64,000 nucleotides of DNA from Chelydra serpentina (GCA_037349315.1 JBAIAC010000655.1:50978-114977), one strand, 5' to 3'. Positions 1 to 11,734 are shown, counted from the stretch's first letter. Notes: generated by a model from the sequence alone, not told the origin. Numbers and translations: made by a program.

Positions 1-85
1 CTGCTCTCAGACAGGAGGCTCCCCCAGAGTCCTGCCTGGCTTCATACGGAGCAGTTCCAGAGCATTGCCCGGGGACTCCGTGAGA
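1..85 (+). mobile_element. LTR 3'-end remnant
   Basis: About 80 bases closely match 33,640-33,722. Both share AGTCCTGCCTGGCTTC, GAGCAGTTCCAGAG and a CCGTGA-type terminus. The CCGTGA(CA) ending resembles the other LTRs in this window, so it reads as the 3' end of an LTR-type repeat cut by the window start and directly abutting a CR1 fragment. The exact family is inferred. Confidence 0.5.
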
Positions 86-836
86 GCCTATACACAAATG
101 CAAGAAGCCTGGGGAACAAGCAGGGAGAACTGGAAGTCCTGGCACAGTCAAGGAATTATGATGTAATTGGAATAACAGAGACTTGGTGGGATAACTCACA
201 CGATTGGAGTACTGTCCTGGATGGATATAGTCTGTTCAGGAAGGATAGGCAGGACAGAAAAGGTGGGGGAGTTGCGTTGTATGTAAGAGAGCAGTATGAC
301 TGCTCAGAGCTCCAGTATGAAACTGCAGAAAAACCTGAGAGTCTCTGGATTAAATTGAGAAGTGTGAGCAACAAGGGTAATGTCGTGGTGGGAGTCTGCT
401 ACAGACCACCAGACCAGGGGGATGAGGTGGACGAGGCTTTCTTCCAGCAACTAACAGAAGTCACTAGATCACAGGCCCTGGTTCTCATGGGTGACTTTAA
501 TCACCCCGACATCTGCTGGGAGAGCAATACAGCGGTCCACAGACAATCCAGGAAGTTTTTGGAAAGTGTAGGGGACAATTTCCTGGTGCAAGTGCTGGAG
601 GAACCAACTAGGGGAAAAGCTCTTCTTGACTCACAAACAGGGAAGAAATAGTAGAGGAAGCAATAGTGGATGGGAACCTGGGAGGCAGTGACCATGAGAT
701 GGTTGAGTTCAGGATCCTGACACAAGGAAGAAAGGAGAGCAGTAGAACAGAGACCCTGGACTTCAGAAAAGCAGACTTTGACTCCCTCAGGGAACTGATG
801 GGCAAGGTCCCCTGGGAGAATAACATGAGGGGGAAA
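86..836 (+). mobile_element. CR1 LINE ORF2 endonuclease fragment
   Basis: This stretch encodes the N-terminal apurinic-like endonuclease region of a CR1 ORF2, with [25 protein letters not shown] and GGSDHEM motifs. It is nearly identical, in inverted orientation, to 3,625-4,375 of the longer CR1 downstream. Seven bases near 629 are missing relative to that copy, so the frame after LLD runs to a stop at 649. A second open segment (666-869) continues the same protein. It is dead as a gene, but its high identity to the neighbouring copy suggests a recent insertion or rearrangement. Confidence 0.9.
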
Positions 837-866
837 GATGGTCACACAGGTGTGAATGAGGATCGT

Positions 867-1535
867 TAACTTAAGGGAAATAGATTCAATTAACATAATG
901 GCCGAGCCATTCCAAGTCCTTATTTAATCCTGAGGTAATGCAACCTAGTTTGCATATCAATTCGAGGTCAACAGTTTCTCTTTGAAGTCTGTTTTTGGAG
1001 TTAATCTGTCGCAACACTGCTACCCTCAAGTCTGTCACTGAGTGATTAGGGAGGTTGAAGTGTTCTCCTACTGGTTTTTGAATGTTATGATTCCTGATGT
1101 CAGATTGATGTCCATTTATTCTTTTGCGTAGAGACTGTCCGGTTTGGCCAATGTACATGGCAATGGGGCATTGCTGGCACATGATGGCATATATGACATT
1201 GGTAGATGTGCAGGTGAATGAGCCCCTGATGGTGTGGCGGATGTGATTAGGCCCTGTGATGGTGTCACTTGAATTGATATGCGGACAGAGTTGGCATCGG
1301 GCTTTGTTGCAAGGATAGGTTCCTGGGTTAGTGTTTTTGTTGTATGGTGTGTGGTTGCTGGTGAGTATTTGCTTCAGGTTGGGGAGCTGTCTGTAAGCAA
1401 GGATTGGTCTGTCCCCCAAGATCTGTGAGAGTGAGGGATCATCTTTTAGGATAGGTTGTAGATCTTTGATGATGCGCTGGAGAGGTTTTAGTTGGGGGCT
1501 AAAGGTGACGGCTAGTGGTGTTCTGTTGTTACAGT
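867..1535 (-). mobile_element. Penelope-like element C-terminal GIY-YIG fragment
   Basis: An open minus-strand frame (1,419-886, continuing open upstream to about 1,530) has a Cys-rich segment (CNKARCQLCPH) followed by VIYAIMCQQC and AMYIGQTG, then a conserved Arg in LRKRINGH. This is the GIY-YIG endonuclease layout found at the C-terminus of Penelope-like retroelements, where it nicks target DNA. The reverse transcriptase part is absent because a CR1 3' end begins at about 1,541, so only the tail is here. The frame is intact over more than 170 codons and ends at a natural stop. The alternative is an unrelated GIY-YIG protein, but the Cys motif and repeat context favour Penelope. Confidence 0.75.
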
Positions 1536-1540
1536 TGTAA

Positions 1541-1566
1541 TCATAGAATCATAGAATCTCAGGGTT
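1541..1566 (-). repeat. CR1 3'-terminal octamer repeats
   Basis: On the minus strand the element ends with repeated ATTCTATG units (plus strand: catagaatcatagaat). CR1 elements end in short tandem octamers rather than poly(A); the reverse transcriptase uses them when priming at the target. This fixes the 3' boundary of the CR1 copy. Confidence 0.85.
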
Positions 1567-1624
1567 GGAAGGGACCTCAGGAGGTTCTAGTCCAACCCCC
1601 TGCTCAAAGCAGGACCAACCCCAA

Positions 1625-2986
1625 CTAGATCATCCCAGCCAGGGCTTTGTCAAGCCTGACCTTAAAAACCTCTAAGGAAGGAGATTCCACCACCTCCCTA
1701 GGTAACCCATTCCAGTGCTTCACCACCCTACTAGTGAAAAAGTTCTTCCTAATATCCAACCTAAACCTCCCCCTCTGCAACTTGAGACCATTACTCCTTG
1801 TTCTGTCATCTTCTACCACTGAGAACAGTCTAGATCCATCCTCTTTGGAACCCCCTTTTAGGTAGTTGAAAGCAGCTATCAAATCCCCCCTCACTCTTCT
1901 CTTCTGCAGGCTAAACAATCCCAGTTCCCTCAGCCTCTCCTCATAAGTCATGTGCTCCAGCCCCCTAATCATTTTTGTTGCCCTCCGTTGGACTCTTTCC
2001 AATTTATCCACATCCTTCTTGTAGTGTGGGGCCCAAAACTGGACACAGTACTCCAAATGAGGCCTCACCAGTGCCGAATAGAGGGGGATAATCACGTCCC
2101 TCGATCTGCTGGAAATGCCCCTACATATACAGCCCAAAATGCCGTTAGCCTTCTTGGCAACAAGGGCACACTGTTGACTCAGATTCAGCTTTTCGTCCAC
2201 TGTAACCCCTAGGTCCTTTTCTGCAGAACTGCTGCCCAGCCATTCGGTCCCTAGTCTGTAGCAGTGCATGGGATTCTTCCGTCCTAAGTGCAGGACTCTG
2301 CACTTGTCCTTGTTGAACCTCGTCAGATTTCTTTTGGCCCAATCCTCTAATTTGTCTAGGTCCCTCTGTATCCTATCCCTACCCTCCAGCGTATCAACCA
2401 CTCCTCCCAGTTTAGTGTCATCTGCAAACTTGCTAAGGGTGCAGTCCACACCATCCTCCAGGTCGTTGATGAAGATATTGAACAAAACCGGCCCCAGCAC
2501 CGACCCTTGGGGCACTCCACTTGATACCGGTTGCCAACTAGACATGGAGCCATTGATCACTACCCGTTGAGCACGACCATCCAGCCAGTTTTCTATCCAC
2601 CTTACCGTCCATTCATCCAGCCCATACTTCTTTAACTTGCTGGCAAGAACACTGTGGGAGACTGTATCAAAAGCTTTGCTAAAGTCAAGAAATAGCACAT
2701 CCACTGCTTTCCCCTCATCCACAGAGCCAGTTATCTCATCATAGAAGGCAATTAGGTTAGTCAGGCATGACTTGCCCTTGGTGAATCCATGCTGACTGTT
2801 CCTGATCACTTTCCCCTCCTTTAAGTGGTTCAAAATTGATTCCTTGAGGACCTGTTCCATGATTTTTCCAGGGACTGAGGTGAGACTGACTGGCCTGTAG
2901 TTCCCCGGATCTTCCTTCTTCCCTTTTTTAAAGATGGGCACTACATTAGCTTTTTTCCAGTCATCCGGGACCTCCGGGATTGCCAT
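1625..2986 (-). pseudogene. CR1 ORF2, reverse transcriptase part
   Basis: The 453-codon frame covers the RT palm and the C-terminal region of CR1 ORF2: the NYRPVSL block (residues 29-35), [11 protein letters not shown] (101-111), [10 protein letters not shown] (157-166) and the catalytic FADD (187-190). The stop at 1,625 is the natural ORF2 end, close to the 3' UTR. Only the offset from the upstream endonuclease frame breaks the gene; the frames overlap at 2,941-2,986. Confidence 0.88.
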
Positions 2987-4473
2987 GATTTGTCAAAGAT
3001 AATGGCCAATGACTCTTCAATCACATTGGCCAACTCCTTTAGCACCCTCGGATGCAGTGCATCCGGCCCCATGGACTTGTGTTCGTCCAGCTTTTCTAAA
3101 TAGTCCCGAACTACTTCTTTCTCCACAGAGGGCTGGTCACCTCCTCCCCATACCGTGCTGCGGAGTGCAGCCGTCTGGGAGCTGCCCTTGTCTGTGAAGA
3201 CAGAGGCAAAAAAAGCATTGAGTACACTAGCTTTCTCCACATCCTCTGTCACAAGGTTCCCTCCCTCATTCAGCAAGGGGCCCACACGTTCCTTGACTTT
3301 CTTCTTGTTGCTAACATACCTGAAGAAACCCTTCTTGTTACTCCTAACATCTCCAGCTAGCTGCAACTCCAAGTGTGATTTGGCCTTCCTAATTTCACTC
3401 CTGCATGCCTGAGCAATATTTTTATACTCCTCCCTGGTCATTTGTCCAATCTTCCACTTCTTGTAAGCTGCTTTTTTGTGTTTAAGACGAGCAAGGATTT
3501 CACTGTTAAGCCAAGCTGGTCGCCTGCCATATTTACTTTTCTTTCTACACATCGGGATGGTTTGTTCCTGCAACCTCAATAAGGTTTCTTTAAAATACAG
3601 CCAGCTTTCCTCGACTCCTTTCCCCCTCATGTTATTCTCCCAGGGGACCTTGCCCATCAGTTCCCTGAGGGAGTCAAAGTCTGCTTTTCTGAAGTCCAGG
3701 CTCTGTATTCTACTGCTCTCCTTTCTTCCTTGTGTCAGGATCCTGAACTCGACCATCTCATGGTCACTGCCTCCCAGGTTCCCATCCACTATTGCTTCCT
3801 CTACTATTTCTTCCCTGTTTGTGAGCAGCAGGTCAAGAAGAGCTTTTCCCCTAGTTGGTTCCTCCAGCACTTGCACCAGGAAATTGTCCCCTACACTTTC
3901 CAAAAACTTCCTGGATTGTCTGTGGACCGCTGTATTGCTCTCCCAGCAGATATCGGGGTGATTAAAGTCACCCATGAGAACTGGGGCCTGTGATCTAGTA
4001 ACTTCTGTTAGTTGCTGGAAGAAAGCCTCGTCCACCTCATCCCCCTGGTCTGGTGGTCTGTAGCAGACTCCCACCACGACATTACCCTTGTTGCTCACAC
4101 TTCTCAATTTAATCCAGAGACTCTCAGGTTTTTCTGCAGTTTCATACTGGAGCTCTGAGCAGTCAAACTGCTCTCTTACATACAACGCAACTCCCCCACC
4201 TTTTCTGTCCTGCCTATCCTTCCTGAACAGTTTATATCCATCCATGACAGTACTCCAATCGTGTGAGTTATCCCACCAAGTCTCTGTTATTCCAATTACG
4301 TCATAATTCCTTGACTGTGCCAGGACTTCCAGTTCTCCCTGCTTGTTCCCCAGGCTTCTTGCATTTGTGTATAGGCATTTAAGATAACTCACCGATCGCC
4401 CTGCTGTCCCAGTATGGGGCAGGAGCCCTCCCCTCTTGCACTCACCTACTTGTGCTTCCTCCCGGTATCCCAC
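2941..4473 (-). pseudogene. CR1 ORF2, endonuclease and linker part (frameshifted)
   Basis: This 510-codon frame holds the APE-type endonuclease: [18 protein letters not shown], the [12 protein letters not shown] block, [20 protein letters not shown] and [11 protein letters not shown] Lys/Arg-rich linker follows (KHKKAAYKKWK) and leads toward reverse transcriptase. The frame runs out of register just before the RT starts and ends in a short nonsense tail, while the RT continues in another frame beginning at 2,986. Endonuclease residues appear intact. The enzyme would nick target DNA for target-primed reverse transcription. Confidence 0.85.
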
Positions 4474-4517
4474 TTCCCCACTTACCTCGGGGCTTTGGTC
4501 TCCTTCCCCCGGTGAAC

Positions 4518-5534
4518 CTAGTTTAAAGCCCTCCTCACTAGGTTGGCCAGCCTGCTTCCAAAGATGCTCTTCCCTCTCTTCGTCAGGTGGAGCCCGTCTC
4601 TGTCTAGTACTCCTTCTTCTTGGAACACCATCCCATGGTCAAAGAATCCAAACCCTTCTCTCCGACACCATCTGCGTAGCCATTCGTTGACTTCCACGAT
4701 TCGACGGTCTCTACCCCGGCCTTTTCCTGCCACAGGGAGAATGGACGAGAACACCACTTGCGCCTCAAACGCCTTTATCCTTCTTCCCAGAGCCACGTAG
4801 TCTGCAGTAATACGCTCAAGGTCATTCTTGGCAGTATCATTGGTGCCCACGTGGAGAAGCAGGAAGGGGTAGCGATCTGAGGGCTTGATGAGTCTCGGCA
4901 GTCTCTCCGTCACATCATGAATCCTAGCCCCTGGCAAGCAGCACACCTCTCGGTTTTCCCGGTCAGGGCGGCAGATAGATGACTCAGTCCCCCTGAGGAG
5001 AGAGTCCCCGACCACCACCACCTTCCTCCTCCTCTTGGGAGTGGTGGTCGTGTGACCCCCATCCCTAGGACTGTGCATCTCATGCCTTCCAATCGGTGGA
5101 GTCTCCTTCTGCTCTGTTCCCTCAGATGCATCATTCACTCCACTCTCTGCACTAGTGCCTGTGGAGAGAACATGAAAACGGTTGCTCACCTGAATATGCG
5201 TTTCTGGTACATGGACTTGTCTCATACTCTTTCCTCTTCTGGAGGTCACATGCCGCCAATTATCCTCACTGGCCTTCTGTCCCCGCTGCGCAGCCTGCTC
5301 TGAATCCTCACAACACTGTGCCCGCTGAAGCCTATCCTGACGTCTATCCAGGAACTCCTCATTTTCTTTTATGGAACGCAGGGTTGATACTCGTTTCTCC
5401 AGACCTTGAATCTTCTCCTCCAATATGGAGATCAGCTTGCACTTTGTACAGACAAAGTCGCTTCTATCCTGTGGAAGAAAGACAAACATGGCACATCCTG
5501 TGCAGGTCACGACATCGGATCGCTCAGCATCCAT
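4518..5534 (-). CDS. CR1 ORF1 protein with zinc-like motif, coiled coil and SGNH esterase domain
   Basis: The 338-codon frame is uninterrupted. Residues 11-32 carry a CxxC...CxxC pair (C11, C14, C29, C32), followed by a charged heptad-like segment (about 34-75) likely to be a coiled coil. Residues about 170-338 form an SGNH/GDSL-type esterase domain: the Ser block GDSLLRG (S178), Gly/Asn in HVGTND (G230, N232) and the C-terminal DGLHLT block (D313, H316). ORF1 of CR1 binds element RNA, and the esterase domain is a known feature of vertebrate CR1 ORF1s. All SGNH residues are present, so the domain may be catalytically competent. Confidence 0.88.
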   Translation of the reverse strand: MDAERSDVVTCTGCAMFVFLPQDRSDFVCTKCKLISILEEKIQGLEKRVSTLRSIKENEEFLDRRQDRLQRAQCCEDSEQAAQRGQKASEDNWRHVTSRRGKSMRQVHVPETHIQVSNRFHVLSTGTSAESGVNDASEGTEQKETPPIGRHEMHSPRDGGHTTTTPKRRRKVVVVGDSLLRGTESSICRPDRENREVCCLPGARIHDVTERLPRLIKPSDRYPFLLLHVGTNDTAKNDLERITADYVALGRRIKAFEAQVVFSSILPVAGKGRGRDRRIVEVNEWLRRWCRREGFGFFDHGMVFQEEGVLDRDGLHLTKRGKSIFGSRLANLVRRALN

Positions 5535-5945
5535 AGTTCCTTCCTTCGAAGAGTTTCCTCACTTGTGGCAGAAGCTACTCAGGGAAACCTGCAAGGGGGA
5601 TGCCTCAGTAGGCTCTCTCCAGGCGAACTCCCAGGCTAACTCCACCTGTTTGCTTCTCTGCTATGCGCTGCTCCGCTGGTGCGCAGCTGACTGACTGTCT
5701 TTTTAGAAGAGTCTGCAATGAAGCACTCCCAAATCACACTATTCAAACAGGAAATCAAACACTCAAGCACACGGTCAAAGTGCCAAACTGTCCCCTCAAC
5801 AGATACTCACTCCCCCGTCTGCAGCCCCCTGGTTGCTCTGCCTCTCCCTTTTGTTTCGGTAAAAAGAATTAGGAATGGCAAGGATAGCTTGCCCCCTTTG
5901 CGCTCCCCTTCCAAACTCCCTCTCAAACTCCCCTGTTTGCAGCCC

Positions 5946-6235
5946 CTGTTACATAGTATTCCTAACTTTAGATACAGAAATGATACATGCATGCGAATTG
6001 GATAATCACATTCAGTGACTCAGAACCTGTCCAATGAGATCTCATTTCTTGCATAAAATACAGCGTTGTTATGCCACATTCATCTCATAGGCGTATTTCT
6101 AGGAAGAGGATGGGGCGTAATGTCACAAATGCCAACCTGGGGCTGAGCTGCCAGGCGAGGAGCTGGGGGCAGGACCCCAGTGCCTGGGGGTGGGGAGGTC
6201 AAGGCGGGCCCCTGGCAGGACTCTGAGCCTGGGGC
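5946..6235. other. Unassigned AT-richer spacer between CR1 and satellite
   Basis: About 290 bases with lower GC than their surroundings and no convincing reading frame. They may be part of an older repeat (a TATA-like gcataaaatac at about 6,052), but I cannot name a family. Confidence 0.4.
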
Positions 6236-8765
6236 CAGCCCAGGCCGCAGAAGGATGTAATGCCCAGTGCAGCGCAGGCCCTACGTGCCTGACTCCCATG
6301 GGATATAACGCCCAGCGCAGGCCCTACGTGTCCGACTCCTATGGGATGTAACGCCCAGCACAGCGCAGGCCCTATGTGCCTGACTCCCATGGGATATAAT
6401 GCCCAGCACAGGCCCTACGTGCCCGACTCCTATGGGATGTAATGCCCAGCGCAGGCCCTACGTGCCTGACTCCCATGGGATATAATGCCCAGCGCAGGCC
6501 CTACACGCCTGACTCCCATGGGATATAATGCCCAGCGCAGGCCCTACGTGCCTGACTCCCATGGGATATAATGCCCAGCGCAGGCCCTACGTGCCCGACT
6601 CCTATGGGATGTAATGCCCAGCGCAGGCCCTACGTGCCTGACTCCCATGGGATATAATGCCCAGCGCAGGCCCTACGCGCCTGACTCCCATGGGATATAA
6701 CGCCCAGCGCAGGCCCTACGTGCCCGACTCCTATGGGATGTAACGCCCAGCGCAGCGCAGGTCCTACGTGCCTGACTCCCATGGGATATAATGCCCAGCG
6801 CAGGCCCTACGTGCCCGACTCCTATGGGATGTAACGCCCAGTGCAGCGCAGGCCCTACGTGCCTGACTCCCATGGGATATAACGCCCAGCGCAGGCCCTA
6901 CGCGCCTGACTCCTATGGGATGTAACGCCCAGCGCAGCGCAGGTCCTACGTGCCCGACTCCTATAGGATGTAATGCCCAGCGCAGGCCCTACGTGCCTGA
7001 CTCCCATGGGATATAACGCCCAGCGCAGGCCCTACGCGCCTGACTCCCATGGGATATAACGCCCATTGCAGGCCCTACGTGCCCGACTCCTATGGGATAT
7101 AACGCCCAGCGCAGGCCCTACGTGCCTGACTCCCATGGGATATAACACCCATTGCAGGCCCTACGTGCCCGACTCCCATGGGATATAATGCCCAGCGCAG
7201 GCCCTACGTGCCTGACTCCCATGGGATATAATGCCCAGCGCAGGCCCTACGTGCCCGACTCCTATGGGATATAATGCCCAGCGCAGGCCCTACGTGCCTG
7301 ACTCCCATGGGATATAATGCCCAGCGCAGGCCCTACGCGCCTGACTCCCATGGGATATAACGCCCAGCGCAGGCCCTACGTGCCCGACTCCTATGGGATG
7401 TAACACCCAGCGCAGCGCAGGTCCTACGTGCCTGACTCCCATGGGATATAACGCCCAGCGCAGGCCCTACGCGCCTGACTCCTATGGGATGTAACGCCCA
7501 GCGCAGCGCAGGTCCTACGTGCCCGACTCCTATAGGATGTAATGCCCAGCGCAGGCCCTACGTGCCTGACTCCCATGGGATATAACGCCCAGCGCAGGCC
7601 CTACGCGCCTGACTCCCATGGGATATAACGCCCATTGCAGGCCCTACGTGCCCGACTCCTATGGGATATAACGCCCAGCGCAGGCCCTACGTGCCTGACT
7701 CCCATGGGATATAACACCCATTGCAGGCCCTACGTGCCCGACTCCTATGGGATATAACGCCCAGCGCAGGCCCTACGTGTCTGACTCCCATGGGATATAA
7801 CGCCCAGCGCAGGCCCTACGTGTCCGACTCCTATGGGATGTAACGCCCAGCGCAGCGCAGGCCCTACGTGCCTGACTCCCATGGGATATAATGCCCAGCG
7901 CAGGCCCTACATGCCCGACTCCTATGGGATGTAATGCCCAGCGCAGACCCTACGTGCCTGACTCCCATGGGATATAATGCCCAGCGCAGGCCCTACGCGC
8001 CTGACTCCCATGGGATATAACGCCCAGCGCAGGCCCTACGTGCCCGACTCCTATGGGATGTAACGCCCAGCGCAGCGCAGGCCCTATGTGCCTGACTCCC
8101 ATGGGATATAATGCCCAGCGCAGGCCCTACGCGCCTGACTCCTATGGGATGTAACGCCCAGCGCAGCGCAGGCCCTACGTGCCTGACTCCCATGGGATAT
8201 AATGCCCAGCGCAGGCCCTACGCGCCTGACTCCCATGGGATATAACGCCCAGCGCAGGCCCTACGTGCCCGACTCCTATGGGATGTAATGCCCAGCGCAG
8301 CGCAGGCCCTACGTGCCTGACTCCCATGGGATATAATGCCCAGCGCAGGCCCTACGCGCCTGACTCCCATGGGATATAACGCCCAGCGCAGGCCCTACGT
8401 GCCCGACTCCTATGGGATGTAACACCCAGCGCAGCGCAGGTCCTACGTGCCTGACTCCCATGGGATATAACGCCCAGCGCAGGCCCTACGTGCCCGACTC
8501 CTATGGGATGTAATGCCCAGCGCAGGCCCTACGTGCCTGACTCCCATGGGATATAACGCCCATTGCAGGCCCTACGTGCCCGACTCCTATGGGATATAAC
8601 GCCCAGCGCAGGCCCTACGTGCCTGACTCCCATGGGATATAACGCCCAGCGCAGGCCCTACGTGCCCGACTCCTATGGGATGTAATGCCCAGCGCAGGCC
8701 CTACGTGTTTGGCTCCCATGGGATATAACGCCCAGCGCAGGCCCTACGCGCCTGGCTCCCGTGAG
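6236..8765. repeat. 43-bp satellite/minisatellite array
   Basis: About 2.5 kb of head-to-tail units of about 43 bp, with 5-bp-longer variants where GCGCA is duplicated. Each unit has CCTACGTGC, GACTCC(C/T)ATGGGAT and TAA(T/C)GCCCAGCGCAGG. Two alternating subtypes (GACTCCCATGGGATATAA and GACTCCTATGGGATGTAA) give a dimer-like pattern. A distinctive variant, tataggatgt, recurs at 6,962 and 7,531, which implies a segmental duplication of about 569 bp inside the array. Small open frames here are by-products. Confidence 0.95.
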
Positions 8766-10165
8766 AGGCAGTGCTGAGCTGTGGGACTCTGCTGGTTCTG
8801 CAGCACCAAAGAAGCCGGCGCTGGCCTGGGTGTGGTTCATGGGGAGCTGCAGCCGCGCCCGGCCCTGTTCGGACAGGAACCCCAGGGACGGCTCTGCCTG
8901 AGGGCAAGGCCAAGCCCCTACTGGCCAAGGCTCCCAGTGCTCCTCAGCCGTCGTACGGCCCCAGCGAGCACAGGGCTGGTGGGGCGGGGGAGGGGCTGCC
9001 CTATTGGGTCTTTTCCAATTCATGAGCCCCGGGACGAGGGGTGGGGCCTTTCCCCCCATTTCATAGAGGGGTCAGGGGTCACAGAGCAGGCAGGGGCGCC
9101 AGCCCCCCAGCCCTGGGCTCAGCTGAGCACTGGGGGTGAGCTCCCCTCTGGAGCACGGTGCCAGCTCATGGAGGGCATTAGGGAGCGAACAGCCTTTCAG
9201 ACCCATGTCCCTCCCGGCTGGTGGGGAGACCCCAGTCCCATGGGGGTGCCAGGGCACGGGAGCGCTCACAGAGGTGCCTACATGGCTCAGCATTCAGTCT
9301 GCCAACTGGCAGCCCGCATGGCCCCCTGCCCTGTGGGGTGTCTCCCAGCCGGGGGCCAGCTGCCCCGGGGCAGGGCTCGCTGCCAGACCCCTGCTCCCCG
9401 TAGCTGATGTGGGATAATCTGCCCCACACAGAGCTCTCCTCCAGTCTCTCTGAAGCTCCGACGCAGGAGGTTTTAGCTCCCTTCCAAAGGGTTCTCGTTA
9501 ATTATAATGACCTCGGCTGGGCTTGTCAGTCCTTTGTGACGCCTGCAACGTTCTCATCCTCAGAGACGTCCTGTGGCCATGAGTTCCACAGGCTAATTTG
9601 CACGGTGTGGGAACCTATTTCCGTTACTCAGGATTGAATTCCGTCCCCTTGGCCCCATGAAGCAGAAGGCAGTGAGGGATCCACCCGGCCATTACCCAGA
9701 ATCCTCCCTCGGCCAGGCTGACGCACACCCCGGGCACAGCCCCACCTGCTCAGCATTAGCCGTGGCCGGGGTCATGGGCGGTTACGGTCAGGCCTGTGCG
9801 CTCTGCCCACGTCTGTCACCTGGGGGAGCCGCTTTCAGAGGGCCCCACTCCTCTGTTGGCAAACCCAGCTGGGTCTGGTCTGGCACTGACACTGCCCTGA
9901 TCTGCCAGAGGGGGGCTCTGCCTGTTACCTGGCACGGGGGGCACTGGCTGCTTCGCTGTGCCTGGAGGAAGGAGCCACTCGCTGCTGGCCGCCCATGGCC
10001 GCAGACAGGAGCTCGTCTGTGGGGCACCGGGCGCCTGAGGTCCATGGGGAGAGCCAGGGAATGAGCATGGGCTGGTGAAGGCTGCGGAGGGGGAGAGGAG
10101 AGAGACAAACCGACACCCAGAGTCGCTGCAACTCAAAGGGCAAACCAGGTGTACACAGGGTCTGA
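8766..10165. other. Non-repetitive GC-rich spacer with a CR1 relic
   Basis: No supported gene. Bases about 9,555-9,640 (gagttccacaggctaatttgc and what follows) match the 3' part of an old minus-strand CR1. The overlapping small open frames show no recognisable domain. Confidence 0.5.
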
Positions 10166-10511
10166 GGGCACGTCTACACGGGCAGAGTTACAGCGCCGCT
10201 CAGAGAGCGCCGAAGGGAAACCGCCGTTGTGTTCACACTGTCAGCTGCCTGCGCAATAGCGTGTTCACACCTGCGGCACTTGTGGCGCTATTCGGAGCGG
10301 TGCGCTCTGGGCAGCTATCCCACAGAGCATCTCTTCCTCTTCTGCCGCTCAGAGTTGTGAGAAGGTGGAGGGGGTTGCAGGACATCCTGGGTCCTGTCCC
10401 AATGCCCCATGATGCATTGCTTCGCATCCCAGCAATCACTGTGCTTCCGTCCGCATTTGGCGCCATCTTTCAACGGTTTCTGCACTGCGCCCCCTGCCTC
10501 TTCGGCTGCAG

Positions 10512-11734
10512 GAATGGATCCCGCACTGTTGACCTGCTCGCGCTGACCAACACGTCGCGAGTGGCAGTGGAGTTATTCCTTAAACGCCAAAGGCAAGAGG
10601 AGTGCGACATTGATCTCGCCACGCAGAGTAGCTACGACACGAGATTGCTTGTGGCATTCACGGAGGTGCTGATCACCGTGGAGCGCCGCTTCTGGGCTCG
10701 GGAAACAAGCACTGAGTGGTGGGATCACATCGTCATGCACGTCCGGGATAATGAGCAGTGGCTGCAGAATGTTCGCATGAGGAAAGCCACATTCATGGGA
10801 CTGTGTGATGAGCTCGCCCCAGCCCTGCGGCGCAAGGACACGAGAATGAGAGCTGCTATTGGAGAAGCACGTCGTGATTGCACTGTGGAAGCTGGCTACT
10901 CCAGACAGCTACCGATCGGTCTCTAACCAGTTTGGAGGGGGAAAGTCGCCCATTGGACTCGTGTTGATGTAAGTTTGCAAGGCCATTAATCGCATCCTGC
11001 TCCGAAAGACGGTGACTCCAGGCAACGTGTGTGACATTGCGGCTGGCTTTGCACAAATGGGTTTCCCTAACTGCGGAGGGGTGCTAGATGGCACACACAT
11101 TCCAATTCTGGCCCCAGACCACCTAGCCACTGAGTACATTAATCGGAAGGGGTATTTCTCTATGGTTCTCCAGGCGCTTGTGGATCACCATGGGTGTTTC
11201 ACTGACATTAACGCAGGCTGGTCCGGAAAGGTGCATGACACACGCATCTTTCAGAACACTGGCCTGTTCAGGAAGCTGCCAGCAGGGACTTTCTTCCCAG
11301 ACCAGAAGATCACTGTAGGGGAAGTCGAAATGCCCATTGTGATCCTGGGAGGCCCCACCTACCCCTTAATGCCGTGGCTCATGAAGCCATACATGGGGCA
11401 ACTTGACAGCAGCAAGGAGCAGTTCAACAACAAGCCGAGCAAGTGCAGAATAACAGTTGAATGTGCTTTTGGCCGTTTAAAGGCCCGCTGGTGCTGCCTA
11501 TATGGGAGGTTGGGCCTGGCCGATGACAATATTCCAATGCTTATAGCCATGTGCTGTATGCTTAATATTTGTGAAGGGAAGGGCAAAAGCTTCACTCAGG
11601 GCTGGACCACTGAGGCTCAGTGCCTGGAGGCTGAATTTGAACAGCCAGAGACCACGGTTTTTAGAGGGGTGCAGCGCAGGCTCATAAGGATGAGGGATGC
11701 TTTGAGGCAGCAATTTGAATCTGAAAGCCACTAA
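10512..11734 (+). pseudogene. Harbinger transposase (HARBI1-like), frameshifted
   Basis: The N-terminal segment (frame ending 10,926) has the WWDHIVMHV and FRMRK-like VRMRKATFMGLCDEL blocks. The C-terminal segment (11,012-11,734, 240 codons) is the DDE nuclease: GGVLDGTHIPI (D26), WSGKVHDTRIF (D76) and KCRITVECAFGRLKARW (E150). The frame changes near 10,860, and a TAA at about 10,970 interrupts the middle, so the gene is dead. The block usually read as G-D-x-x-YPLLPWLMKPY in this family has Gly for that Asp here (GGPTYPLMPWLMKPY). Confidence 0.85.

Larger units (their letters stand above)
1541..5945 (-). mobile_element. Near full-length CR1 LINE retrotransposon
   Basis: This CR1 runs 5' to 3' from about 5,945 down to 1,541. 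It has a 5' UTR (about 5,535-5,945, upper edge approximate), ORF1 (5,534-4,518), ORF2 split into endonuclease (4,473-2,941) and reverse transcriptase (2,986-1,625) frames, and a short 3' UTR ending in tandem ATTCTATG units. ORF1 and ORF2 are 44 bases apart. One frameshift near 2,960-2,986 is the only obvious lesion, so it is young by CR1 standards; most CR1 copies are severely 5'-truncated. Confidence 0.92.

Noticed and set aside
6236..8765. CRISPR-like array because of regular 43-bp spacing
   Set aside because: Units are contiguous with no unique spacers, in a vertebrate genome.
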